DNA of 64,000 nucleotides, taken from an uncultured Bacilli bacterium (GTDB taxonomy: Bacteria; Bacillota_I; Bacilli_A; RF39; UBA660). Numbering within the stretch: position 1 is the first letter of the stretch; every line of letters starts with the position of its first letter. Below are positions 15,788-23,958 of the stretch, in pieces. Under the pieces are notes generated by a model that saw only the letters and a program-made list of their open reading frames with translations, had not been told where the DNA came from and searched no databases. The stretch is from contig CAKOPW010000001.1 of assembly GCA_934101115.1 (NCBI GenBank), positions 1-64,000 on the forward strand, read 5' to 3'. A program made the translations under genes and the position numbers.

Positions 15788-17938
15788 ATGAAGAAAACGA
15801 CAGTACTTTTGATAACTATTTTATTTATGATAATTGGTTATGCAGCATATAATGCAACAATAAATATATATGGAATTGGAAGTATTGCTGAAAATATAAA
15901 TGATTTTAAAGTATATCTTTCTAATTTAAAAGTAAGTGGTACTGAAGTAAAAGGAATAAATGAAACAAAAGAAGAATTCACAGTAGAAGATATAAATGGA
16001 GATATAAGTGTAGATATAGTGAACGATTCAACTGAGTATGATACAGATGCCTATTTAGATTGTATAAAAGAAGATGAAAATGTAGGAAAAGTTTGGAACT
16101 ATGATTATACAGGAGGAGAACAAACATTTACTGCACCAGTTACTGGAATATATAAACTTGAAACTTGGGGAGCTCAAGGTGGATCGGGTTCTTTTAATAA
16201 TTATTCAAATGATAAAGCTGGTTATGGCGGATATTCACTTGGATTAACAAATCTTGAATTGTCTTCAAAATTATATATAAATGTTGGTGGCGCTGGAGCT
16301 GTTGTAAACAGCATAAGCGGAAGCGCTGGCGGCTACAATGGTGGAGGAAATGGAGAAGCTACTTGTGAAGGTTTTAAATATCCTGGAGGCGGCGGTGGTG
16401 GAGGAGCAACACATATTTCTAGTACATCTGGAGTTTTACCAACTTTAGCTAATAAAATTGATAATATCATAATTGTCGCCGGTGGAGGTGGCGGTGCTGG
16501 ACTATACAATGGCGGATACAATCAAGGTGGTGGCTACGCAGGTTCGGGCGGAGGGATTGAAGGCGGATCTGCAACAACTACTAATCTTAGACTTATTATT
16601 GGTGGAACACAAACAACTGGATATAGTTTTGGTCTAGGAGAAACTTCCACTGCATGTCACTATGCAGTTGATGGTAACTGGGGTAATGGTGGCGGAGGTG
16701 GAGGTTTCTATGGCGGTTTTGCTTCAGGCTATACAACCGGTGCTTATACCAATGGTGGTGGTGCTGGAGGTTCAGGATACATTGGAAATTCACTTTTAAC
16801 AGAAAAGACTATGTATTGTTATAATTGTACAGAATCAAATGAAACATCAACAAAGACAATTTCAACGACATGTACAAGTGCAACGCCAACATCTGCTTGT
16901 GCAAAGCAAGGAAACGGATATGCTCGTATTACCTTAACATCATCTCCTACAAGTATAACAACAGATAAAGTAACTATATCTGCTCAAGAAAGTACTAGCC
17001 AAAATCTAAAAAATATAACTGGTAAAACATTAACTTGTAAATTAAAGGTTAATAAAATATCAAGAACGGAAAAGAAAGAATACACAGGCCCAACAGAATG
17101 GACATTTGATTATACAGGAGGAGAACAAACTTTTACTGCACCAATCACAGGAACATATAAGTTAGAGGTTTGGGGAGCCCAAGGTGGTAATGGTATAAAT
17201 ACTAATCAAGGAAATACAAATTATGTTAGAAATGGCGGCTTTGGCGGATATTCTAGTGGAGAAATTAGTATTTTAAAAAACAGCGCCTTTTATATAAATA
17301 TTGGTGGTCAAGGAGAAGATGGAACTTCTGCCCAAGATATAGGAATAAAGTTTTCTGGAGGATATAACGGTGGAGGTAATGGCTTATATTATTCTGGCGG
17401 AGGCGGAGCAACACACATTGCTACTAAATCTGGAATACTATCATCTCTGCATAATTCTATTAATTCCATTTTGATTGTTTCTGGTGGAGGTGGAGGAACG
17501 TCTGCTCATTATTTAGGAGGTGGCTACTGTATTGGTGGCTCTGGTGGCGGAATTCAAGGTCAAGCTGGCTATAATGGTGATAGTACTACTTATTTAGAAA
17601 ATGGTAGTTCTCAAACAAGTGGATTTTCCTTTGGAAAAGGCGAAGATTCACAAAATCCTTCAAGCGGATGCGCTACTGCTGGTGGAGGCGGTGGTTTTTA
17701 TGGTGGAAAGTCTCCAACTAATTTCTCAACTTCGTGGAATTCTTGTTCCGGTGGAGGGTCTGGATACATTGGTAACTCTCTTCTAACCGAAAAAACAATG
17801 TACTGCTATAATTGTGAAGAATCCTCCGAAGAAAATACCAAAACAATCTCAACAACATGTGTAAGCGAAAACCCAACAGAAAATTGTGCAAAGCAAGGTA
17901 ATGGATATGCACGTATTACTTTAGTAAGTATAGATTAA
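15788..17938 (+). CDS. Exported glycine-rich repeat protein 1 (ALK-type Gly-rich domains)
   Basis: This is a 716-residue protein. ATG 15788 is chosen because GGAG precedes it and its paralogue starts identically (MKKTTVLL). An N-terminal hydrophobic signal/anchor (about 4-22) precedes an approximately 75-residue stem. Two large modules of about 300 residues follow; each opens with DYTGGEQTFTAPxTGxYKLExWGAQGG, runs through GGYNGGGN, GGGGGATHI and GGGGG stretches, and closes with SGYIGNSLLTEKTMYCYNC and GNGYARITL. This pattern fits the glycine-rich domain of ALK/LTK receptors (PF12810-like) seen in bacterial surface proteins. Paired Cys in each module could be oxidised outside. Adhesion or matrix roles are inference. 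Confidence 0.85.
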   Translation: MKKTTVLLITILFMIIGYAAYNATINIYGIGSIAENINDFKVYLSNLKVSGTEVKGINETKEEFTVEDINGDISVDIVNDSTEYDTDAYLDCIKEDENVGKVWNYDYTGGEQTFTAPVTGIYKLETWGAQGGSGSFNNYSNDKAGYGGYSLGLTNLELSSKLYINVGGAGAVVNSISGSAGGYNGGGNGEATCEGFKYPGGGGGGGATHISSTSGVLPTLANKIDNIIIVAGGGGGAGLYNGGYNQGGGYAGSGGGIEGGSATTTNLRLIIGGTQTTGYSFGLGETSTACHYAVDGNWGNGGGGGGFYGGFASGYTTGAYTNGGGAGGSGYIGNSLLTEKTMYCYNCTESNETSTKTISTTCTSATPTSACAKQGNGYARITLTSSPTSITTDKVTISAQESTSQNLKNITGKTLTCKLKVNKISRTEKKEYTGPTEWTFDYTGGEQTFTAPITGTYKLEVWGAQGGNGINTNQGNTNYVRNGGFGGYSSGEISILKNSAFYINIGGQGEDGTSAQDIGIKFSGGYNGGGNGLYYSGGGGATHIATKSGILSSLHNSINSILIVSGGGGGTSAHYLGGGYCIGGSGGGIQGQAGYNGDSTTYLENGSSQTSGFSFGKGEDSQNPSSGCATAGGGGGFYGGKSPTNFSTSWNSCSGGGSGYIGNSLLTEKTMYCYNCEESSEENTKTISTTCVSENPTENCAKQGNGYARITLVSID

Positions 17939-17943
17939 AAAAG

Positions 17944-17968
17944 TTATGCGAAAAAGCATAATTTTTTT
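17944..17968 (+). terminator. Terminator after glycine-rich gene 1
   Basis: The 6-bp stem TTATGC/GCATAA with an A-rich loop is followed by T7. It lies just upstream of the second G-tract promoter, so the two paralogues are separate transcription units. Confidence 0.78.
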
Positions 17969-17983
17969 GTGCAAAAATTTAGT

Positions 17984-18016
17984 TTAACTTGCAAATCGGG
18001 GGGGGTATTATAAAAT
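17984..18016 (+). promoter_or_regulatory. Promoter with G8 tract, glycine-rich gene 2
   Basis: This is the same element as upstream of the first paralogue: TTGCAA, then G8 (17998-18005) and TATTATAAAAT. Spacing TTGCAA-16 bp-TAAAAT matches copy 1. Sequence similarity between the two copies covers the promoter, leader and the first codons, so the regulatory region was duplicated with the gene. Confidence 0.65.
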
Positions 18017-18044
18017 AAAATAGAAAGATAAGGAAGATGTAAAA

Positions 18045-20126
18045 ATGAAGAAAACGACAGTACTTTTAATAGCGGTTTTATTTATGGTAATAGGATATGC
18101 AGCATATAATGCAACAATAAATATATATGGAAATGCAAAATTAGCTGAAAACTTAAATGATTTTAAAGTATATCTTTCTAATTTAAAAGTAAATGGGACT
18201 GAAGTAGATGGAATAAACGATACAAAAGATGAATTTACAATAAATGATATAAATGGAGACATAAGTGTAGATATAGTAAATGATTCAACAGAATATGATA
18301 CGGAGGCTTACTTAGAATGTAATGTAGATAACACTTGGGATTTTGATTATACAGGAGGAGAACAAACATTTACTGCACCAGTAACTGATATTTACAAATT
18401 AGAGGTATGGGGAGCACAAGGTGGAGACACTGCTTATACTAAAAGTAAAGAAATATATAGAAATGGAGGTTATGGAGCTTTTGCTTTTGGCGAATATAAA
18501 GCAACAAGTGGAAGTGTTTTGTACGTAAATGTTGGTGGAAGTGGGAATTCAACAGCGGTGGATTATACAAATAACTCTAAAAAATGTTCTATATCAGGTG
18601 GTTATAATGGAGGTGGAAATGCTTTTGTTGAAAATTGTATTGATGCTGGAGGTTCTGGAGGCGGAGCAACTCACATCGCTACAACTTCCGGAATGATTTC
18701 TACTTTAGAAAATAAAAAAGATAGTATTTTGATTGTTGCTGGAGGTGGAGGCGGAAGTTATGCTTATAGTTACTATGCGGCACATGGTGGAAATGCTGGT
18801 GGAATCACAGGTAATACACCAAGCGATTTAAATAATGGAGGATTGTGTAATAACAATAGAACTTTAACAATAGGAAAGAAAGCTACTCAAACAGAGAGTG
18901 GCACTACGTCTGGGTGCTACTTGGATAGTTCTGCTTCAAGGGCTGGTTTTGGTTATGGAGCTTCTGTAGATAAAAGTTGGGGCTCCGGCGGTGGTGGCGG
19001 ATATTTTGGTGGAGGATCTGGAATAACAGCGTATGGTGCTGGTGGAGGCTCATCTTATATTGGAAACTCACTTTTATCAGAAAAGGGAATGTATTGTAAT
19101 AATTGCGAGGAATCAAATGAAACATCAACCAAGACAGTATCAACCACATGTGTAAATTCAGATCCGATAGCTGCTTGTGCAAAATCAGAAAATGGATATG
19201 CACGTATTACTTTAAAGTCAACACCAACAAATATAACGACAGATAAAATAACAATTATTGCACAAGAAAATGGTCATCAAAATATAAAAAACTTAATTGG
19301 AAAATCATTAACATGCAAACTAAAGCTCAACAAGTTATCTAGAACTAAAAAAGCTTATGTTGGTTCAACAGAATGGAATTATGATTACACTGGAGAAAAG
19401 CAAATATTTACTGTGCCAATAACTGGAACATACAAGTTAGAAAATTGGGGAGCTCAGGGAGGTTACGCTCAAACTGGTGAGGCTTTTGGTGGATATGGTG
19501 GTTATTCTACCGGCCAAATAACATTAAATAAAAATGATACTTTGTATGTAATAGTCGGAGGAAAGGGTGAAGATGGACTTGACTATTCTGTTGCAAAATT
19601 GTATCAAGGTGGATATAACGGAGGAGGTAATGCTAAATCAGATACAGCAACCATTTGGGGAGCTGGAGGCGGTGCTACTTCTATCCAAAAATCATTAATA
19701 GCTGATGGGCAGTTAAAAAATTATTCAAATAATATTGCTGACGTTTTAGTTGTTGCAGCAGGTGGTGGAGGTGGCGGTTGGCATTATAAAGCTTACTTAT
19801 CAAATCCAAAGGCCCCATTTAACCCTCATCCTGGTGGCTCAGGTGGTGGTTATATTGGATCTAATGGGATAACAGAAAACAATAGCTTAGCTACAGGTGG
19901 TACTCAAAGTAATTGTGGAAGTAATGGAAACGCAACTGCGGGTGTTGTAATTACAAGTGCTGGTTTTGGCTATGGTGGAAATTATGAAAAATTTACAACT
20001 GCCGCTGGAGGAGGAAGCGGATTCTATGGCGGTGGTAGTGCATACAATAATGGTTCTTCAGGTGCTGGAGGATCTGGCTATATAGGAAACGCTCTTCTTA
20101 CTAAAAAAAAGCATGTATTGTTATAA
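18045..20126 (+). CDS. Glycine-rich repeat protein 2, reading frame closed early at an A8 tract
   Basis: This is the paralogue of the preceding gene with the same signal/anchor, stem and two Gly-rich modules. As given, it encodes 693 residues and ends soon after IGNALLTKKKHV. At 20103-20110 the sequence reads A8 followed by GC. With A7 the frame would continue through SMYCYNCEESSEEN and GNGYARITL to TAA at 20248-20250, as in copy 1. The C-terminal Cys motif and last strand are therefore out of frame. Transcript slippage, phase variation, a true mutation or a sequencing error could each explain it. Confidence 0.8.
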   Translation: MKKTTVLLIAVLFMVIGYAAYNATINIYGNAKLAENLNDFKVYLSNLKVNGTEVDGINDTKDEFTINDINGDISVDIVNDSTEYDTEAYLECNVDNTWDFDYTGGEQTFTAPVTDIYKLEVWGAQGGDTAYTKSKEIYRNGGYGAFAFGEYKATSGSVLYVNVGGSGNSTAVDYTNNSKKCSISGGYNGGGNAFVENCIDAGGSGGGATHIATTSGMISTLENKKDSILIVAGGGGGSYAYSYYAAHGGNAGGITGNTPSDLNNGGLCNNNRTLTIGKKATQTESGTTSGCYLDSSASRAGFGYGASVDKSWGSGGGGGYFGGGSGITAYGAGGGSSYIGNSLLSEKGMYCNNCEESNETSTKTVSTTCVNSDPIAACAKSENGYARITLKSTPTNITTDKITIIAQENGHQNIKNLIGKSLTCKLKLNKLSRTKKAYVGSTEWNYDYTGEKQIFTVPITGTYKLENWGAQGGYAQTGEAFGGYGGYSTGQITLNKNDTLYVIVGGKGEDGLDYSVAKLYQGGYNGGGNAKSDTATIWGAGGGATSIQKSLIADGQLKNYSNNIADVLVVAAGGGGGGWHYKAYLSNPKAPFNPHPGGSGGGYIGSNGITENNSLATGGTQSNCGSNGNATAGVVITSAGFGYGGNYEKFTTAAGGGSGFYGGGSAYNNGSSGAGGSGYIGNALLTKKKHVLL

Positions 20127-20250
20127 TTGTGAAGAATCCTCCGAAGAAAATACCAAAACAATCTCAACAACATGTGTAAACGAAAACCCAACAGAAAATT
20201 GTGCAAAGATTGGTAATGGATATGCACGTATTACTTTAATATCATATTAA
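20127..20250 (+). other. Out-of-frame 3' end of glycine-rich gene 2
   Basis: In the +1 frame this stretch encodes the missing C-terminal end (Cys pair, TKTISTTC, GNGYARITL) and stops at 20250. It is nearly identical in DNA to the end of copy 1 (about 17814-17930), which suggests recent duplication or gene conversion and little time to decay. Confidence 0.8.
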
Positions 20251-20252
20251 TT

Positions 20253-20282
20253 AAGTATATAAATTTTTATATACTTTTTTTA
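20253..20282 (+). terminator. Terminator after glycine-rich gene 2
   Basis: An 11-bp perfect stem (20253-20263 with 20266-20276), two-base loop, then a T-run. It lies 2 nt after the full-length stop codon at 20250 rather than after the premature one, which fits 20250 being the ancestral end. Confidence 0.85.
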
Positions 20283-20292
20283 TAGAAATTTA

Positions 20293-20301
20293 TGCTATAA
20301 T
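20293..20301 (+). promoter_or_regulatory. Extended -10 promoter of the GDPD gene
   Basis: TGCTATAAT is an extended -10 element. No good -35 is visible. Transcription would start near 20308, which makes the ATG at 20316 too close and supports the TTG start at 20328. Confidence 0.6.
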
Positions 20302-20327
20302 TTGTTACAATTTATATGGTGATAATA

Positions 20328-21014
20328 TTGAAAGATTTATCTTTTTTAAAATCAGAAAAAATTGCTCATCGAGGAATTTTTGATAATAAAAGAATATATG
20401 AAAATACAATAAGCTCATATGATCGAGCTTTAAAATATAAATATATAATACATATTGATACTTTAATGTTAAAAGATGAAACTATTATATGTTTTCATGA
20501 TTTAGATGCTAAAAGACTTTTACATGTTGAAGAAAATATTGAAAATATGACATATGATGAATTAATGTATATTGCTAAATATCAAATTCCAACTTTAGAA
20601 GAAGCATTAAAAGTAATAAATGGTAAAGTTCCTATAATTATCGAGATTAGAAATAAAAAGAAACATCATTTATTTGAGCAAAAATTAAGTGATATTTTAG
20701 ACAATTATGATGGAATATTTGCTGTTCAATCTTTTTATTTAAGTGTTTTAAAATGGTTTTATAAGAATAAAAAAGATTATGTTACAGGATATTTAGTTTG
20801 TAAAAAGAATAGTAGAAAAGACTACTTCTTTAAAAAATATGATTATTTAAATATCAATATTTTACTTTATAGTGATGCTAGAATTAAAAGAATTCGTGGC
20901 AACAAACTTGTTATTGGCTATAAAATATTAAATAAAAAAGAATATGAAACAACAAAGATGTTATACGATAACTTAGAGTTTGATAATATACTTGAAATAG
21001 ATAAGTATGAGTAA
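20328..21014 (+). CDS. Glycerophosphodiester phosphodiesterase-like protein
   Basis: This is a TIM-barrel hydrolase that splits glycerophosphodiesters to glycerol-3-phosphate and an alcohol. Motifs: AHRG (catalytic His), YENTISS (family PENT Glu), FHDLDAKRL (second catalytic His with Asp) and IIIEIRNK (metal-binding Glu). TTG 20328 is preferred because GGTGAT lies just upstream and the -10 is close to the ATG at 20316. About 228 residues, near the short bacterial form. No signal peptide, so cytoplasmic. Confidence 0.85.
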   Translation: MKDLSFLKSEKIAHRGIFDNKRIYENTISSYDRALKYKYIIHIDTLMLKDETIICFHDLDAKRLLHVEENIENMTYDELMYIAKYQIPTLEEALKVINGKVPIIIEIRNKKKHHLFEQKLSDILDNYDGIFAVQSFYLSVLKWFYKNKKDYVTGYLVCKKNSRKDYFFKKYDYLNINILLYSDARIKRIRGNKLVIGYKILNKKEYETTKMLYDNLEFDNILEIDKYE

Positions 21015-21047
21015 TATAATATTTTAATATGAGTTAGGGGAATATTT

Positions 21048-21512
21048 ATGTATATTGGAAAATATGTTAATACTCATGGTATTAAAGGTGAAATAAAGAT
21101 ACAAAGTGATATTGATCATAAAGATGCTGTTTTTAAAATTGGTAATGAAATCAGTATTGCTTCTAAGACTTTTAAAATAAAAACATATCGTGTTCATAAG
21201 GGTTATGATATGGTAACTTTTGAAGGAATAAATAATATCAATGATATTTTACCTTTAAAAGGTAATAAAGTATTTATAGATAGAAGTTTGTTACCTAAAG
21301 ATATAATTTTTTATGATGATTTAATTAATAAAACTCTAATTCTTGATGATAAAGTATTTGGTAAAGTTGTTGATTATTCAAATACTAAAAATCCTTTATT
21401 GATATGTTTTCATGATGAAAAAACATTTTATATTCCTATAAACGGTAATTTTATAAAAGAAATAAAAAATGATATAATTTTGGATGAATCAGCAAAGGGG
21501 TTGATATTATGA
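21048..21512 (+). CDS. rimM: 16S rRNA processing protein RimM
   Basis: RimM helps 30S maturation by binding S19. The protein has 154 residues. YIGKYVNTHGIKGEIKI is the N-terminal signature (usual VGkIvnthGikGEvkV), and a PRC-barrel-like C-terminal half begins near 92. GAGTTAGGGGAA precedes the ATG. It overlaps trmD by 4 nt (ATGA), the common rimM-trmD coupling. Confidence 0.94.
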   Translation: MYIGKYVNTHGIKGEIKIQSDIDHKDAVFKIGNEISIASKTFKIKTYRVHKGYDMVTFEGINNINDILPLKGNKVFIDRSLLPKDIIFYDDLINKTLILDDKVFGKVVDYSNTKNPLLICFHDEKTFYIPINGNFIKEIKNDIILDESAKGLIL

Positions 21513-22174
21513 AGATAAGTATATTAACTCTTTTTCCGGAAATGTTTGACAATTTTAAAACATCATCCATCATAAAAAGAGCAATTGATAAATCTTTAGT
21601 GGATATTGAAATAATTAATATAAGAGATTTTTCTAAATTAAATAATAAACAAGTTGATGATACTCCTTATGGTGGAGGATCTGGAATGGTCATGCGAGTA
21701 GATATTGTAGTTGATGCTATAAATTCAGTTAAAACCGATGATTCCATTGTGATACTAATGAGTCCAGCGGGAACTACATTTAATCAAAAAATCTCTTATA
21801 ATTTGAGCAAAAAGAAACATTTAATTTTTGTATGTGGACATTATGAAGGCATAGATGAGAGAATTCTAAACTATGTTGATATGGAACTTTCAATTGGCGA
21901 TTTTATATTGACTGGTGGAGAAATTCCAACTATGGCCATGAGTGATGCAATTATTAGACTTATTCCAGGAGTTATAAAAGATGAATCCAGCAGCAATGAG
22001 TCATTTAATAACAGCTTATTGGATTATCCAGTATATACTCGTCCAAGTGTGTATGATGGATGCGAAGTACCTGAAGTATTAATGAATGGAAATCATGCAT
22101 TGATTGATAAATGGAGAAAAGAAGCAGCACTAAAAAAAACACAAGAACGTAGACCAGACTTGTTAAATAAGTAA
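21509..22174 (+). CDS. trmD: tRNA (guanine-N1)-methyltransferase TrmD
   Basis: TrmD makes m1G37 in tRNA using SAM and prevents frameshifting. The 221-residue protein has DTPYGGGSGMVMR, a trefoil knot with VCGHYEGIDERI, and LTGGEIP followed by RLIPGV. A short C-terminal domain follows. It is the normal partner of rimM; rplS, which often follows, is replaced here by a small unknown gene. Confidence 0.97.
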   Translation: MKISILTLFPEMFDNFKTSSIIKRAIDKSLVDIEIINIRDFSKLNNKQVDDTPYGGGSGMVMRVDIVVDAINSVKTDDSIVILMSPAGTTFNQKISYNLSKKKHLIFVCGHYEGIDERILNYVDMELSIGDFILTGGEIPTMAMSDAIIRLIPGVIKDESSSNESFNNSLLDYPVYTRPSVYDGCEVPEVLMNGNHALIDKWRKEAALKKTQERRPDLLNK

Positions 22175-22188
22175 GGAGGAACCTGAAA

Positions 22189-22623
22189 ATGGTATCATTT
22201 GTTGTATCTAAAAAGAAAATAAAGGGAACAATAGACTATTTTGAATATGATTCTGATGGTTTTAAATATTATCCTAAGTTTAAATCAATTATTAATGATA
22301 ACGGAGTTGATATTCGTTATAAGTATTTAATTGACATTCTACTTTTTGAATTTGATAAAGATTTTGATAAGATGACAAAAAGTATTTATAAATATGTAAC
22401 AAGTGAAGATGACGATGATGATACGGTTTCTATGCTATTAAATGAGGTTGCAAGATTGAAAAGTATTGTTGAACTTGAATATAAGAAACATGTAACTTTA
22501 GAAAAATATAAAGAATACTTAAATAAATTATATTATTTGGATGCGGAATTAAAGAGAAAAAAAGCTATTTTAAGATATAATGAAGAACTTGATTATGAGA
22601 TGAGCAGAGGAAGAAGTCTTTAG
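22189..22623 (+). CDS. Unknown protein downstream of trmD
   Basis: This 144-residue, charged, largely helical protein is not recognised. AAGGAGG precedes the ATG and the gene lies 14 nt after trmD, so it is co-transcribed. A run of five Asp (about 77-81) separates an N-terminal half with beta character from a C-terminal helical, possibly coiled-coil half. No membrane segment or enzyme motif is seen. A terminator overlaps its end. Confidence 0.78.
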   Translation: MVSFVVSKKKIKGTIDYFEYDSDGFKYYPKFKSIINDNGVDIRYKYLIDILLFEFDKDFDKMTKSIYKYVTSEDDDDDTVSMLLNEVARLKSIVELEYKKHVTLEKYKEYLNKLYYLDAELKRKKAILRYNEELDYEMSRGRSL

Positions 22624-22640
22624 GCTTCTTTCTTTTATTT
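22611..22640 (+). terminator. Terminator at the end of the rimM-trmD operon
   Basis: The stem AAGAAGTC/GGCTTCTT (with one G-T pair) and a TTTA loop is followed by a T-rich tail. The stop codon lies in the loop. Confidence 0.75.
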
Positions 22641-22643
22641 AAC

Positions 22644-22672
22644 TTGATTTTGAAAGTTATATAATATATAAT
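22644..22672 (+). promoter_or_regulatory. Promoter of tig
   Basis: TTGATT (22644-22649), a 17-bp spacer and a consensus TATAAT (22667-22672), about 30 nt before the tig start. Confidence 0.78.
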
Positions 22673-22700
22673 ATTTAAAGTAAATGAAAGGAAGAATACT

Positions 22701-23945
22701 ATGAAGAATGTTAAAGTAGTAAAAATCACTGTTGAAGGTGAAGATTGGGAAAAATGCATAGATAAAGTTTTCTCAAAAAAGAAAAAAGATATAAAAGTAG
22801 ATGGATTTAGAAAAGGTGCTGTTCCTAAAGATGTTTATATAAAAAAAGTAGGAATTGAATCACTTTTTATGGATGCATGTGATATAGCAGTTAATGAAAG
22901 ATATGAAAGTGCTTTAAAAGAAGCTGATATTGAACTTGCTTGTGAACCAAGTGTAAATGTTGTATCTGTTGATAAAGATAAATGTGAAATTGAATTTACA
23001 TTTATATCTAAACCAGAAGTTGTTTTAGGGGCTTATACTAAACTTGGTGTTAAACGCGAAGAAGTTAAAGTAACTAAAGAAGAAATTGAACATGAAATTG
23101 GTCATATAAAAGAACACATGGCTGAAGTTGTTATCAAAGAAAATGGAACTGTTGAAGAAGGAAATACAGCTGTAATTGACTTTGAGGGATTTGTTGATGG
23201 CAAAAAGCTTGAAGGAGGAACTGGAGCTAATTATCCACTAGAAATTGGTTCAAATACATTTATTCCAGGATTCGAAAGTGGACTTATTGGAGCTAGTGTT
23301 GGAGAAACTCGCGAATTGAATTTAAAATTCCCAGAAAACTATACTGAAGAGCTTAAAAATAAAGACGTATTATTTAAAGTTACAGTAAGAGAAATTAAAG
23401 AAAGAGTTATGCCTGAAATGAACAAAGATTTCTTTGAAGATCTAGGAATTGAAGGTGTTGATTCTAAAGAAACTTTAGAAAGTCATGTTAAAAAAGAACT
23501 TGAAGATAGAAAAAATCATGAAGCTGATGATAAATATATTGACGAATTATTACATATCGCAACTGATAATATGAAAGTAGAAATCAATAATGAAATAATT
23601 GATTCTGAAGTAGAAAGAATGATTCAACAATATAGACAAGAATTAAGTATGCAAGGTGTTAGTCTTGAACAATATTTATCTATGACAGGTACTAAACTTG
23701 AAGATATGAAATCTATGATGAAACCTCAAGCTATAGCTAGAATTAAAACTAGATATTTACTTGAAGCTATCGTTGATGAAAAGAAAATTGAAGTTGAAGA
23801 AGAAGCTGTTAAAAAAGAAATTAAAGATGCTTGCGATAAATATGGTATTGAAAGAGATGAATTCTTAAAATACGTTGGCGGAGAAGACGGAATCAGATAC
23901 GATTTGAAAATGCGTAAAGCAATTGATATCATTAAAGAGGGTTAA
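22701..23945 (+). CDS. tig: Trigger factor
   Basis: This is the ribosome-associated chaperone and prolyl isomerase at the nascent-chain exit. The 414-residue protein has the ribosome-docking signature VDGFRKGAVPKDVY (about 33-46), an FKBP-type PPIase domain (about 150-235: NTAVIDFEGFVDGK, IPGFESGLIGASVGE) and a long helical C-terminal arm. GAAAGGAAG precedes the ATG. It is a single gene between its own promoter and terminator. Slightly short compared with the usual 430. Confidence 0.97.
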   Translation: MKNVKVVKITVEGEDWEKCIDKVFSKKKKDIKVDGFRKGAVPKDVYIKKVGIESLFMDACDIAVNERYESALKEADIELACEPSVNVVSVDKDKCEIEFTFISKPEVVLGAYTKLGVKREEVKVTKEEIEHEIGHIKEHMAEVVIKENGTVEEGNTAVIDFEGFVDGKKLEGGTGANYPLEIGSNTFIPGFESGLIGASVGETRELNLKFPENYTEELKNKDVLFKVTVREIKERVMPEMNKDFFEDLGIEGVDSKETLESHVKKELEDRKNHEADDKYIDELLHIATDNMKVEINNEIIDSEVERMIQQYRQELSMQGVSLEQYLSMTGTKLEDMKSMMKPQAIARIKTRYLLEAIVDEKKIEVEEEAVKKEIKDACDKYGIERDEFLKYVGGEDGIRYDLKMRKAIDIIKEG

Positions 23946-23958
23946 TCCTCTTTTTTTT
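23934..23958. terminator. Terminator between tig and the convergent flippase gene
   Basis: The stem AAAGAGG/CCTCTTT spans the tig stop and is followed by T8 on the plus strand. The convergent flippase gene stops at its edge. On the minus strand the flanking run is not clearly U-rich. Confidence 0.85.

Noticed and set aside
16333..16521. Minus-strand Pro/His-rich open frame opposite the glycine-rich gene
   Set aside because: It is the reverse reading of Gly codons (GGN gives NCC). No ribosome-binding site; a shadow.
20103..20111. Classical -1 slippery heptamer A AAA AAG
   Set aside because: A -1 shift there meets another early stop and does not restore the family C-terminus; +1 (one A fewer) does.
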